Shown here in pieces: positions 1-7,029 of a stretch of 64,000 nucleotides of DNA; within the stretch, counting starts at the first letter, position 1, and every line of letters starts with the position of its first letter. The position numbers and the translations under genes were made by a program. This DNA comes from an uncultured Bacteroidota bacterium (GTDB taxonomy: Bacteria > Bacteroidota > Bacteroidia > Bacteroidales > P3): positions 1-64,000 of the forward strand of contig CACYZN010000009.1 of NCBI GenBank assembly GCA_902778925.1, read 5' to 3'. Below the pieces are notes generated by a model. It did not search any database. It saw only the letters and a list, made by a program, of their open reading frames with translations, and had not been told where the DNA came from.

Positions 1-135
1 GTTGGTCATGACGGAGCCCATGGCTTCCATCACCTGGTCGCTGACGAAGTTTTCGGAGGCAATCAGTTCGATGCCTTTGGTCTGACGCTCACGCTCTTTC
101 TGTATGAGGTCGAAAATCTGCGTATCTCTTTGCAT
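1..135 (-). CDS. glyA: Serine hydroxymethyltransferase, N-terminal fragment (cut by window edge)
   Basis: The first 45 codons of a gene that continues beyond position 1. The translated start contains [12 protein letters not shown] and [12 protein letters not shown], the highly conserved opening of the PLP-dependent serine hydroxymethyltransferase, which converts serine and tetrahydrofolate to glycine and methylene-tetrahydrofolate. The start codon at 133-135 is supported by a TATCTTTG promoter about 40 bp upstream. The rest of the enzyme, including the PLP lysine, is outside the window. The call rests on this short but very characteristic stretch. Folate metabolism also appears in this window through folA (5390-5911), but the two are in different transcription units. 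Confidence 0.93.
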   Translation of the reverse strand, partial: MQRDTQIFDLIQKERERQTKGIELIASENFVSDQVMEAMGSVMTN

Positions 136-175
136 ATCTGTTTGTTATTGTATTATTTACATTATATTTATGCTG

Positions 176-183
176 CAAAGATA
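176..183 (-). promoter_or_regulatory. Promoter of glyA (TATCTTTG, -7 element)
   Basis: The minus strand reads TATCTTTG at 183-176, matching the Bacteroidetes primary sigma factor -7 consensus TAnnTTTG. A TTG at 205-203 sits 19 nt upstream, the usual spacing for the -33 element. The predicted transcript start is near 169, giving a leader of about 35 nt before glyA. Confidence 0.75.
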
Positions 184-239
184 CACTTTTCTGCCGATAT
201 GGCAAAAATTATTTTTCCGCAAATTGCCTCGATGTTCCG

Positions 240-408
240 GCACTTGATGCAACTGCCTCATTCCCAGCGTCCGCTACCCATCCTCTCCTAATCCCCTCCG
301 GTAGTTCTTATGTACTTCTTATGTATTTCTTATGTATTTCTTATGTTTTAAACATAAATACAACATAAGAAATACATAAGAACGATATAGGGAGCGGAGG
401 GGGTGGGG
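240..408. repeat. Intergenic palindromic repeat E1 (11-bp unit type A)
   Basis: The core at 304-383 is a long inverted repeat. Its left arm has four tandem 11-bp units of the form TTCTTATGTAT, then a TTTTAAA centre, and the right arm carries the complementary units. CCCTCCGG lies on the left and GGAGGGGG on the right. The stretch 240-293, read on the minus strand, resembles the asymmetric flank seen next to E6 and E7 (GGATGG...GCGGA..CTGG...GAGG..GTTG) and faces the glyA promoter. Otherwise 136-464 holds only the two promoters. Confidence 0.85.
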
Positions 409-444
409 AGAGCGATTGGGTGGCCGTGGTTCGGAAGTTTTGTG

Positions 445-452
445 TATCTTTG
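445..452 (+). promoter_or_regulatory. Promoter of the outer-membrane protein gene (TATCTTTG)
   Basis: TATCTTTG matches the Bacteroidetes -7 element exactly. A start about 7 nt downstream would leave only some 5-7 nt before the ATG at 465, so this mRNA would be nearly leaderless. The promoter also rules out the in-frame ATG at 420 as the start. Confidence 0.6.
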
Positions 453-464
453 TGGCAGGATTTT

Positions 465-1643
465 ATGGCACTACGTCGGGCTACTATAGTGATGTTGTGT
501 TTGTTGCCCCTGTCGGCATGGGGGCAGCGGATGCCGCTTTGGCATGGCGAGGGGGGCGCGAGGCTCGACTTCGACGCCGACCGCTTGTGGAACTATAACG
601 GCTACGAGCATTCGCGCTGGGGCGGAGGCTTGTGGCTCGACTGCGCGCCGCGCCGCACGAACGGCGACCGCCTAGGCTTCGAGCTGTGGGCAGGCTACGG
701 CCTGCGCGACCACGAGCTGAAAGGGGGGCTGGGCTTCGAGGTGAAGTTCGGCCGCAGCCGGTGCGGACTGACGCAGTACATATACGTGGGACGCGACTAT
801 GTGGCCGCGGCGTCGCGCCAGATGGGGTCGCAGTCGCTGCTCGACGTGGGCGGGCTGTCGACGCTGCTGAACCGCCGCCTGAGCGACCGCGCCATGGCGG
901 TGTGGGGCTACCGCTGGCAGGCAGGGCGCACCAGCATGGCCGTCGACGCCACCGGGTTTGCCGGCGGACGGCTGTTCGACGCCACACGGCTGTTGTACCG
1001 CACGGCGGGCGACACCATTGCCGAGGAGGACGGTGCCGAGCTGAACTGGTCGATGCGGACGCCCGCGGGGCTGTCTGTGCGCGCCACGGTGGCCGCCACC
1101 TGGCCCGAGCGGGCGCTGACGGTGCGATTGCTGGTGCAGTACCGCCGCACCTTCAGCCTACGGCCGTTCGAACTGGGGCTTTACCTGCAGGGCGGCGTCA
1201 CTCCGCCCCGGACGCCGTACATCTACATGTACGACCTGGGCGGCACGGCCGTGGTGCCCTTCCTGTTCGACCGCACGATGCTGAGCGTGGGGGTGAACGA
1301 GTACACGGCCAATGCCTTCGGACTGAGCAACGTGCGGCTGGGGCTGCAGCGGCCGCTCTTCAGCATCTGGAACAATGTGTTGGTGGTAGGCAGCAAGCCG
1401 CGGCCTTTTGTTGAGGCCAGGGCCATGTGGGGGCACCTGTGGGGTCAGGACGGCGAGGGCTGCCTCGAGCACGAGGGCTTCAGGCTACAGGCTCCGCACC
1501 GCGGGGTGGTCGAGGCCGTGGCGGGTGCCGACGCACTGCTGCTGTGGGGCGTCACCGAATGGGGCGCCGCCGTGGCATGGCGGGTGTGGCCCGAGGCTCA
1601 GGCACGGCCAGCAGTGTTTTTCACCGCACGGCTGTCGCTCTAG
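465..1643 (+). CDS. Predicted outer-membrane beta-barrel protein
   Basis: A 392-aa protein beginning MALRRATIVMLCLLPLSAWGQ, a convincing signal peptide ending at AWG-Q. The remainder alternates short polar and aromatic or hydrophobic stretches with many Gly, Tyr and Trp, such as WGGGLWLDC and LGFELWAGYGL, and ends in the aromatic/hydrophobic strand FFTARLSL. This is the pattern of an outer-membrane barrel. I do not recognise a named family. I chose the ATG at 465 because an earlier in-frame ATG at 420 lies upstream of the TATCTTTG promoter. The gene is a single unit and meets the beta-mannosidase gene tail to tail, both stop codons using the tetranucleotide CTAG at 1640-1643. Confidence 0.7.
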   Translation: MALRRATIVMLCLLPLSAWGQRMPLWHGEGGARLDFDADRLWNYNGYEHSRWGGGLWLDCAPRRTNGDRLGFELWAGYGLRDHELKGGLGFEVKFGRSRCGLTQYIYVGRDYVAAASRQMGSQSLLDVGGLSTLLNRRLSDRAMAVWGYRWQAGRTSMAVDATGFAGGRLFDATRLLYRTAGDTIAEEDGAELNWSMRTPAGLSVRATVAATWPERALTVRLLVQYRRTFSLRPFELGLYLQGGVTPPRTPYIYMYDLGGTAVVPFLFDRTMLSVGVNEYTANAFGLSNVRLGLQRPLFSIWNNVLVVGSKPRPFVEARAMWGHLWGQDGEGCLEHEGFRLQAPHRGVVEAVAGADALLLWGVTEWGAAVAWRVWPEAQARPAVFFTARLSL

Positions 1644-3736
1644 CGAGCCTTCTGGTACAGTGCATTGAGGGTTTTCACCTTTATCTTCACGTTACGCAGG
1701 TCGGCCTTGGGGTCGACGGGGACGAAGACTGTGCGCAGCTTGTCGCCGGCACGCATGTCGGCGAAGTTGCGGGTGAAGTGGCCGTCCACGTGGGGCTCGG
1801 TGTCGAGGTAGAGGTCGTAGAGGTCGCTTTCGGCCTTGACCGTCACCACCAGCGAGCCGTCGCTCTGCCAGTCCTGGCCGATGTTGCACTGGGCCTCGGG
1901 ATAGGAGCGGTCCTTGGGGTAGACGGAATAGTAGCGCTGCCACCTGTCGAGGTCGGCATCGTCGGCGAAGAGGGCCTGGGCACGGTAGTGGAGGGCCTTC
2001 CAGTTGCCGTAGTAGTCGATGCTGCTCCACGAGGCCACGGGCCAGCAGTCGTTCAGCTGCCAGTAGAGGGTGCCTGCGCAGCGCGGGTCGCTCAGGTGGC
2101 AGAGTATGCCGTAGCCGGTGCCCCAAGCCTGTAGCAGCTGGCTGACGTAGGCATAGTCTTCGAGGCTGAGCGAGCGGCTGTCAAAGCCGTAGTACCGCAG
2201 CATGGCCTTGTCTATAATCTCGCGGCCGCGGCCGTGCTTCTGGTGGTTGCGCATGGTGGGCGAGTCGATGGCCAGCTGGTCGGCCGGGCAGAAGCGCCGG
2301 ATGGTCGAAAGCAGCGGATAGCTTTGGAAGCCGTACTCGCTCATGAAGCGGCCGGTCTTCTGGCGGTACATCTCGAATGGCTCCTCGCCCCACCAGACGC
2401 CCCAATAGTGGCTGTCGCCGTGGGTGACGCATTCGGGGTGACCCCAGCCGTAGAGCGGCGAGGTGGTGATGTAGGGGCGGTGCATGGGGTCACAGTCGCG
2501 GACAGCTTTAGCCAGGATGCTGGTTGTGCTGGTATTGCTCGACGTGCCGGAATAGCCGAAAATGGTGTCCATGGCCTTCTCCAGGCGGGCGCGTTGCTCA
2601 GGGGTCCAGTTGTATTGGCCCTGCCAGCCCCAGTCTTCCCAACCGTTCTTCACCTCGTTGTTGCCGCACCAGAGGACGATGCAAGGGTGCTTCGAGAGGC
2701 GGCTCACCTGGTGACGCACCTCGCGGTCGATGCTGCCCAGCATGTCTGCGTTGTCGGGATAAGGCGTTCCGGCGAAGATAAAGTCCTGCCACACCATGAG
2801 GCCCAGCGAGTCACAGAGGTCGTAGAAGTAGTCGTGCTCGTAGATGCCGCCGCCCCAGACGCGCAGCATGTTGAAGCCCGCCTCCTTGGCCGAGCAGAGC
2901 AGGTGGCGGTAGCGGGCACGGTTGGCGCTGTCGAGGATGGGGAAGCTGTGGACGGGAATCCAGTTGGCTCCCTTGATGAAGAGGAGCTTGCCATCACGGT
3001 AGAAGGAGAAGCTTTGGCCTATGGAATCCTGTTCCTGACGGAGTTCGACTCTCGGAGTATTCGGAATATTCTGAATACTCAAATTATTCGTAGGGCGTTG
3101 GTTGGTGATGTAGGCGGGTTTCCAGATGCCGCAGGTGGACAGCTTGGGGCCCCAGTCCCAGCCCTGCTGGTAGGGCGCAATGCGGGTGAAGGCGCGCCGC
3201 TCGGGCAGAGGAATGCCATAGTTGGCCTCCTTGGCAGAATCACTTGGCAACACCTCGCAGGTTTCCTCATCAAGAGTGGGATAAAGAGCATTGGACGTCG
3301 GCCAAAACGACAGTCCTATTGATAGTATGCTGTCGTCCAATCCAAGTAGGAAGTCAGTAACAGGATATATATACTGGCAGAACATATTATCCATTACATC
3401 GATGAGTTCACCGTTGATGACAAGGGATGCTTGCCCGGCAAGGCCATCGAACACCAGCCAGAGAGTGTCGCCCTCGGGCAGGTCGTTTTTCCGGATGGTG
3501 GTGCCATAGTACCACACGCTGTCGCCGACCCATTGCACCGAATCCTCGTTGGTGCCATAGTATGGGTTGGAAATAATCCCGTTGGCCATCAGGTCGGTGT
3601 GGATGAATCCCGGCACCGTGGCTGGGTACTCTTGCCCGTTGTATTCAAACTGCCAGTCGGTCAGTTCCAGCGTGTCGGGCTTCGTTGCACATGCCGCCAG
3701 CAGCAGCGGCAAGAGTAGAAGGGATAGTTGCTTCAT
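1640..3736 (-). CDS. Lipoprotein beta-mannosidase-like glycoside hydrolase, family GH2, shortened
   Basis: A 698-aa protein with a lipoprotein signal (LLLPLLLAACATK). The N-terminal jelly-roll domain is followed by a TIM barrel with the hallmarks of GH2 beta-mannosidases: KGANWIP, NMLRVWGGGIYE, CGNNEV (acid/base Glu) and FMSEYGFQS (nucleophile Glu), then LYWQLNDCWP. It would remove non-reducing beta-mannose residues at the cell surface or periplasm. Family members are usually about 850 aa in five domains. Here the beta-sandwich between WKPAYI (about residue 213) and KLLFIKGANWIP (about 254) is almost absent, and the region after the barrel is also short. A perfect small palindrome (3055-3080) sits at the first gap. 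It is the last gene of the operon that starts at the MFS gene. Activity of the shortened form is uncertain. Confidence 0.85.
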   Translation of the reverse strand: MKQLSLLLLPLLLAACATKPDTLELTDWQFEYNGQEYPATVPGFIHTDLMANGIISNPYYGTNEDSVQWVGDSVWYYGTTIRKNDLPEGDTLWLVFDGLAGQASLVINGELIDVMDNMFCQYIYPVTDFLLGLDDSILSIGLSFWPTSNALYPTLDEETCEVLPSDSAKEANYGIPLPERRAFTRIAPYQQGWDWGPKLSTCGIWKPAYITNQRPTNNLSIQNIPNTPRVELRQEQDSIGQSFSFYRDGKLLFIKGANWIPVHSFPILDSANRARYRHLLCSAKEAGFNMLRVWGGGIYEHDYFYDLCDSLGLMVWQDFIFAGTPYPDNADMLGSIDREVRHQVSRLSKHPCIVLWCGNNEVKNGWEDWGWQGQYNWTPEQRARLEKAMDTIFGYSGTSSNTSTTSILAKAVRDCDPMHRPYITTSPLYGWGHPECVTHGDSHYWGVWWGEEPFEMYRQKTGRFMSEYGFQSYPLLSTIRRFCPADQLAIDSPTMRNHQKHGRGREIIDKAMLRYYGFDSRSLSLEDYAYVSQLLQAWGTGYGILCHLSDPRCAGTLYWQLNDCWPVASWSSIDYYGNWKALHYRAQALFADDADLDRWQRYYSVYPKDRSYPEAQCNIGQDWQSDGSLVVTVKAESDLYDLYLDTEPHVDGHFTRNFADMRAGDKLRTVFVPVDPKADLRNVKIKVKTLNALYQKAR
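3055..3080. repeat. 26-bp palindrome at the site of the missing GH2 domain
   Basis: GAGTATTC, one spacer base, GAATATTC, one spacer base, then GAATACTC, together a near-perfect palindrome of 8-bp words. It encodes about residues 219-227 of the beta-mannosidase (within NNLSIQNIPNTP), exactly where the internal beta-sandwich domain should lie. In construction it resembles the other word-based palindromes inside genes in this window. Confidence 0.7.
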
Positions 3737-3739
3737 TTG

Positions 3740-3777
3740 TCTTAACTACTTAACTACTGTCTCCTTAGCTACTGTCA
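3740..3777. repeat. Tandem AGTAGTTAA-type word repeat between genes
   Basis: The gap between DUF486 and the beta-mannosidase is built of TTAACTACT, TTAACTACT and TTAGCTACT-like words (minus strand: AGTAGTTAA). The same word occurs in the hairpin array downstream of uvrC at 30546-30640. Only one arm is present, so no strong hairpin is expected. Confidence 0.5.
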
Positions 3778-4152
3778 CTTCGTTTTCCAGAAGGCGAAGA
3801 CCACGGCCAGCAGGATGAAGACGAAACTGACAAGGTGGTTCCAGCGGATGGGCTCGCCCTTGAAGACGGTGGCCACGATGACGGTGAAGACGGTGAGGGA
3901 GACGGCCTCCTGGATAATCTTCAGCTGCATGAGCGAGAAGGGGCCGCCGGTGATCTGGCTGCCTATGCGGTTGGCAGGTATCATGAACGAGTACTCGAAG
4001 AAAGCCATGCCCCACGAAAGGGCGATGATGGCTAGCAATGGCCAGTCCTTGATGACGTTCATCTGCTGCAGCTTCAGGTTGCCGTACCAGGCGAAGGTCA
4101 TGAAGACATTGCTCACCACGAGCATCAGTACTGTTATCAATCCTCTTGGCAT
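3775..4152 (-). CDS. DUF486 (DMT superfamily) small membrane protein
   Basis: A 125-aa, very hydrophobic protein with four predicted membrane spans: LITVLMLVVSNVFMTFAWYG, LLAIIALSWGMAFFEYSFMIPA, VSLTVFTVIVATVFKG and LVSFVFILLAVVFAFW. The NRIGSQ...QLKIIQEA stretch is typical of the DUF486 family, small relatives of drug/metabolite transporters whose substrate is unknown. I took the ATG at 4152 (MPRGLITVL), giving the usual family length. A longer reading frame would add a charged, unlikely 41-residue extension. The start overlaps the end of cinA by 16 nt, so translation is probably coupled. Confidence 0.8.
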   Translation of the reverse strand: MPRGLITVLMLVVSNVFMTFAWYGNLKLQQMNVIKDWPLLAIIALSWGMAFFEYSFMIPANRIGSQITGGPFSLMQLKIIQEAVSLTVFTVIVATVFKGEPIRWNHLVSFVFILLAVVFAFWKTK

Positions 4153-5393
4153 ATCAGTTTGATTAACATCGAGAATGCCTGGTTCACCGTGCGGTCGATA
4201 TTCTGCTGGCGACGGCGACCAGGGAAGTTTAGCAGCTGGGCTTCTGTGCGGGTACGGCTGCTGACGGCAATCCAAACCGTGCCGACGGGTTTCTCTGGCG
4301 TGCCGCCGTCGGGGCCGGCGATGCCGGTGGTAGCGATGGCCAGGTCGGCGCCCAAGCGTTCTCTCACGCCTTCCACCATCTCGCGCGCAGTCTGCTCGCT
4401 CACGGCGCCGTGGGCTTCAAGCGTGCAGTGCTTCACGCCGAGGGCGCTTTCTTTCACCTCGTTGCTGTAGGCCACCACACCGCCACAGAAGTAGGCCGAG
4501 GCGCCGGCCTGGGCCGTCAACGCGCTGGCGATGGTGCCGCCGGTGCAGCTCTCGGCGGTGGCCAGCGTCAGGCCGCGCCCGATGAGGGTTTTGTGCACCA
4601 ACTCGGCCAGGGTCTCGCAGTCCTCGCCGACGATATACTGTCTAGCTATCTTGTAAAGGCCCTCAACGGCCTTGTCGACCTCACGCTGCAGCTGGTCGGC
4701 CGCGCCGCGTTCTCCGCGTGCGGTAAGTCGCAGCTTGGTCATGCCCGCCACAGGCAGGTAGGCCAGACGTATGCACTCGGGCAGCTTCAGTTCCCACGGC
4801 TCGATGAGGTCGCTCAGAAACGACTCGCCGATGCCTTGGGTGAGCAGGTTCTTGTTGATGATGGTCTGAGTGTGGAAGGTATCCTGCAGCTTGGGGATAA
4901 CGCGGTTCTGCATCAGCCACTCCATCTCGAATGGCACGCCGGGCAGGGATACAAGTACCCGGCCAGCATGCTCGAACCACATGCATGGTGCGGTACCGAG
5001 GTCGTTGTTGAGCACCTCGCAGCACCTGGGCACCAAGGCCTGGGCGCGGTTGACGGGCGTCAACTCGAAGCCTCGCACAGCGAATATGCGGCGCACGTTC
5101 TCCAGCGCCACGTCGCTCTCCACCAGTTCGGAGCCGAAGTACTCGCAGAGCAGCTTCTTGGTGATGTCGTCCTTGGTGGGACCTAGTCCACCGGTGACGA
5201 GCACGATGTCGGTGCTTGACATGGCGAAGTCAACGGCGTTGCGAATGGCATTGGCATCGTCACCCACGACACGGACACTGGCCACGTCGAATCCGGAAGC
5301 AGTGAGCATTCTCGACATAGCCGAGGCATTGGTGTTGACGACCTGTCCCAGCAGCAGCTCGTCGCCTATATTGATGATTGAGACAAGGTTCAT
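4137..5393 (-). CDS. cinA: CinA family nicotinamide-nucleotide amidohydrolase
   Basis: A 418-aa protein with the two standard CinA parts. An N-terminal molybdopterin-binding-like (COG1058) domain has SIINIGDELLLGQVVNTNA and VLVTGGLGPTKDDIT, motifs usual for pyrophosphatase activity on ADP-ribose-type substrates. A C-terminal deamidase domain has ATAESCTGGTIASALT and TTGIAGPDGGTPEKPVGTVWIA, the active site for nicotinamide mononucleotide deamidation in pyridine-nucleotide salvage. Length is normal. The ATG at 5393 overlaps the folA stop by 4 nt (ATGA), placing it in the MFS-hydF-folA-cinA-DUF486 operon. Confidence 0.95.
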   Translation of the reverse strand: MNLVSIINIGDELLLGQVVNTNASAMSRMLTASGFDVASVRVVGDDANAIRNAVDFAMSSTDIVLVTGGLGPTKDDITKKLLCEYFGSELVESDVALENVRRIFAVRGFELTPVNRAQALVPRCCEVLNNDLGTAPCMWFEHAGRVLVSLPGVPFEMEWLMQNRVIPKLQDTFHTQTIINKNLLTQGIGESFLSDLIEPWELKLPECIRLAYLPVAGMTKLRLTARGERGAADQLQREVDKAVEGLYKIARQYIVGEDCETLAELVHKTLIGRGLTLATAESCTGGTIASALTAQAGASAYFCGGVVAYSNEVKESALGVKHCTLEAHGAVSEQTAREMVEGVRERLGADLAIATTGIAGPDGGTPEKPVGTVWIAVSSRTRTEAQLLNFPGRRRQQNIDRTVNQAFSMLIKLICQED

Positions 5394-5911
5394 AGTCTAT
5401 ATTTTCGGTCGTATTCCTCGTATGCGAAGTCGAGACCGCTTGCCTCGTCGAACATAGGCTCGCCGAGCTTCACCAGGGTGAACTCCGACATGTCGATTGT
5501 CGGGAAGTAGACGTCGGCATCAAAGTCACGATACACACGGGTGATGTATAGTCGGTTGCAGAACGGCAGCAGAGCCGTGTAAATAGCGGCGCCACCCATA
5601 ACGAAGACCTCCTCGTCACAGCCTTTCAATACATCGAAGAGCTCATTTATGCTGCGCACAACGGTAGCGCCTTCGGCAGCGAAGTCGGGGTTGTTGGTCA
5701 TCACTATGTTCTGACGTCCCGGCAACGGCCTCTTCGGTAGCGAGTCCCAGGTCTTGCGTCCCATAACCACGGGGTGACCGGTAGTGAGTTGCTTGAAACG
5801 CTTCAGGTCGCCGCTGAGGTGCCACAGCAGATCGTTGTCCTTGCCTATGGCTCCGTTCTGCGCGACAGCCACAATAATGGAAAGATTGGGTTTCTTGTTT
5901 GTGTCAATCAT
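5390..5911 (-). CDS. folA: Dihydrofolate reductase
   Basis: A 173-aa enzyme reducing dihydrofolate to tetrahydrofolate with NADPH. Motifs include LSIIVAVAQNGAIGKDNDLLWHLSGDLKRFK (the Met20-loop region, with the acidic substrate-binding residue as D in GDLKRFK), VVMGRKTWDSLPKRPLPGRQNIV (NADPH binding) and EVFVMGGAAIYTALLP. The start at 5911 overlaps the hydF stop by 4 nt. A longer frame reaching 6055 would run through the coding end of hydF and adds nothing family-like. Size and motifs are ordinary. Confidence 0.96.
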   Translation of the reverse strand: MIDTNKKPNLSIIVAVAQNGAIGKDNDLLWHLSGDLKRFKQLTTGHPVVMGRKTWDSLPKRPLPGRQNIVMTNNPDFAAEGATVVRSINELFDVLKGCDEEVFVMGGAAIYTALLPFCNRLYITRVYRDFDADVYFPTIDMSEFTLVKLGEPMFDEASGLDFAYEEYDRKYRL

Positions 5912-7026
5912 TGCTGGAATATCTTTATAGCTCTGTCGAAGATACCATGGCACCAGGCTAAGGCCAGACCGTAGTTGCTGACCGGCACTCCTGCTTCGAG
6001 GGCGGGCAGCAGACGGGCTCGCACCTGCTGGGCGGTTATTACACAGCCGCCGCACTGGATTACCAAGGTGTATTGAGATAGGTTCAATGGCAAAGGGGAT
6101 TGTCCGCCGATGACCTCGTATTGCAGGTCTTTACCAGTTGCCTTGCGCAAGGCAGCGGGCAACTTCACACGGCCTATATCCTCACAGGTTACATTGTGGG
6201 TACAGCTCTCGAGCAAAAGCACACGGTCACCGTCCCGCAGCGAGCCTATAGTGGCAGTCCCACGCAGGTAGTCGTCGAACAGTCCCTTCTGCCGTGCCAA
6301 TACCACACTGAACGATGTAAGGAATACGTCGCTGGGAGTGATGCTGTCCACGAGGGCGAAGGCTTGACTATCGGTTATAACCAGTCTTGGCAGCTCACGC
6401 AGTGCCGAGAGAGTCGACGCCAGTTCCTCGGGCTGGCAGAACACGGCGCGGGCGTGGATGTCCATCAGGTCGCGCAGAACCTGCACCTGCGGCAGTATCA
6501 TGCGGCCCTCGGGTGCCGAGCTGTCGATAGGGGTAACCAGAACCACCGTGTCGCCAGCGCCGACCACGTCGCCCAGCAGCGAGCGGCCATGCCACGACTG
6601 CTCAGGCAGGGCGGCACGGATGCGGGCGATGAGGTCTTCCCTGTCGATTGGGCCGGCCTTGCTGAGCACTTTCAGCAACGGCTTGCCATGGTCGCGACAG
6701 TATGCCTCCACCCTTTCCTCCGGCTCACCATAGTTGCCTTCGGTATACAGCAGCAGCGCCAAGTCTACCTCGGCCAGCGCCGCCATGCTCTTTTCCACTC
6801 GCAGAGCCCCCAGTTCGCCTTCATCGTCGATACCGGCTGTATCGACAAGAACCACAGGCCCTATGCCGCCGATTTCCATCGACTTGCGCACAGGGTCTGT
6901 GGTCGTGCCAGCAGTGTCGCTTACTATGGCGATTTGCTGACCTGTGAGATAGTTGACCAGGGAGCTCTTGCCCACATTACGGCGTCCGAAGAAGCCGATG
7001 CGGGGCTTTAGCTCATTGCCTTTCAC
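5908..7026 (-). CDS. hydF: [FeFe] hydrogenase maturation GTPase HydF
   Basis: A 372-aa protein. The N-terminal Era-like GTPase has the P-loop GFFGRRNVGKSS (residues 11-22), the G2 threonine region TAGTTTDPV and DTAG at 62-65. The C-terminal cluster domain has the HydF signature C275-x-H277 ... C325-x2-C328, which binds a [4Fe-4S] cluster. HydF is the scaffold that carries the 2Fe precursor to apo-hydrogenase. HydE, HydG and a hydrogenase are not in this window, so the partners must be elsewhere if the system works. It follows the MFS gene after 3 nt and overlaps folA by 4 nt, an operon position not obviously related to hydrogen metabolism. Confidence 0.94.
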   Translation of the reverse strand: MKGNELKPRIGFFGRRNVGKSSLVNYLTGQQIAIVSDTAGTTTDPVRKSMEIGGIGPVVLVDTAGIDDEGELGALRVEKSMAALAEVDLALLLYTEGNYGEPEERVEAYCRDHGKPLLKVLSKAGPIDREDLIARIRAALPEQSWHGRSLLGDVVGAGDTVVLVTPIDSSAPEGRMILPQVQVLRDLMDIHARAVFCQPEELASTLSALRELPRLVITDSQAFALVDSITPSDVFLTSFSVVLARQKGLFDDYLRGTATIGSLRDGDRVLLLESCTHNVTCEDIGRVKLPAALRKATGKDLQYEVIGGQSPLPLNLSQYTLVIQCGGCVITAQQVRARLLPALEAGVPVSNYGLALAWCHGIFDRAIKIFQQ

Positions 7027-7029
7027 TCG

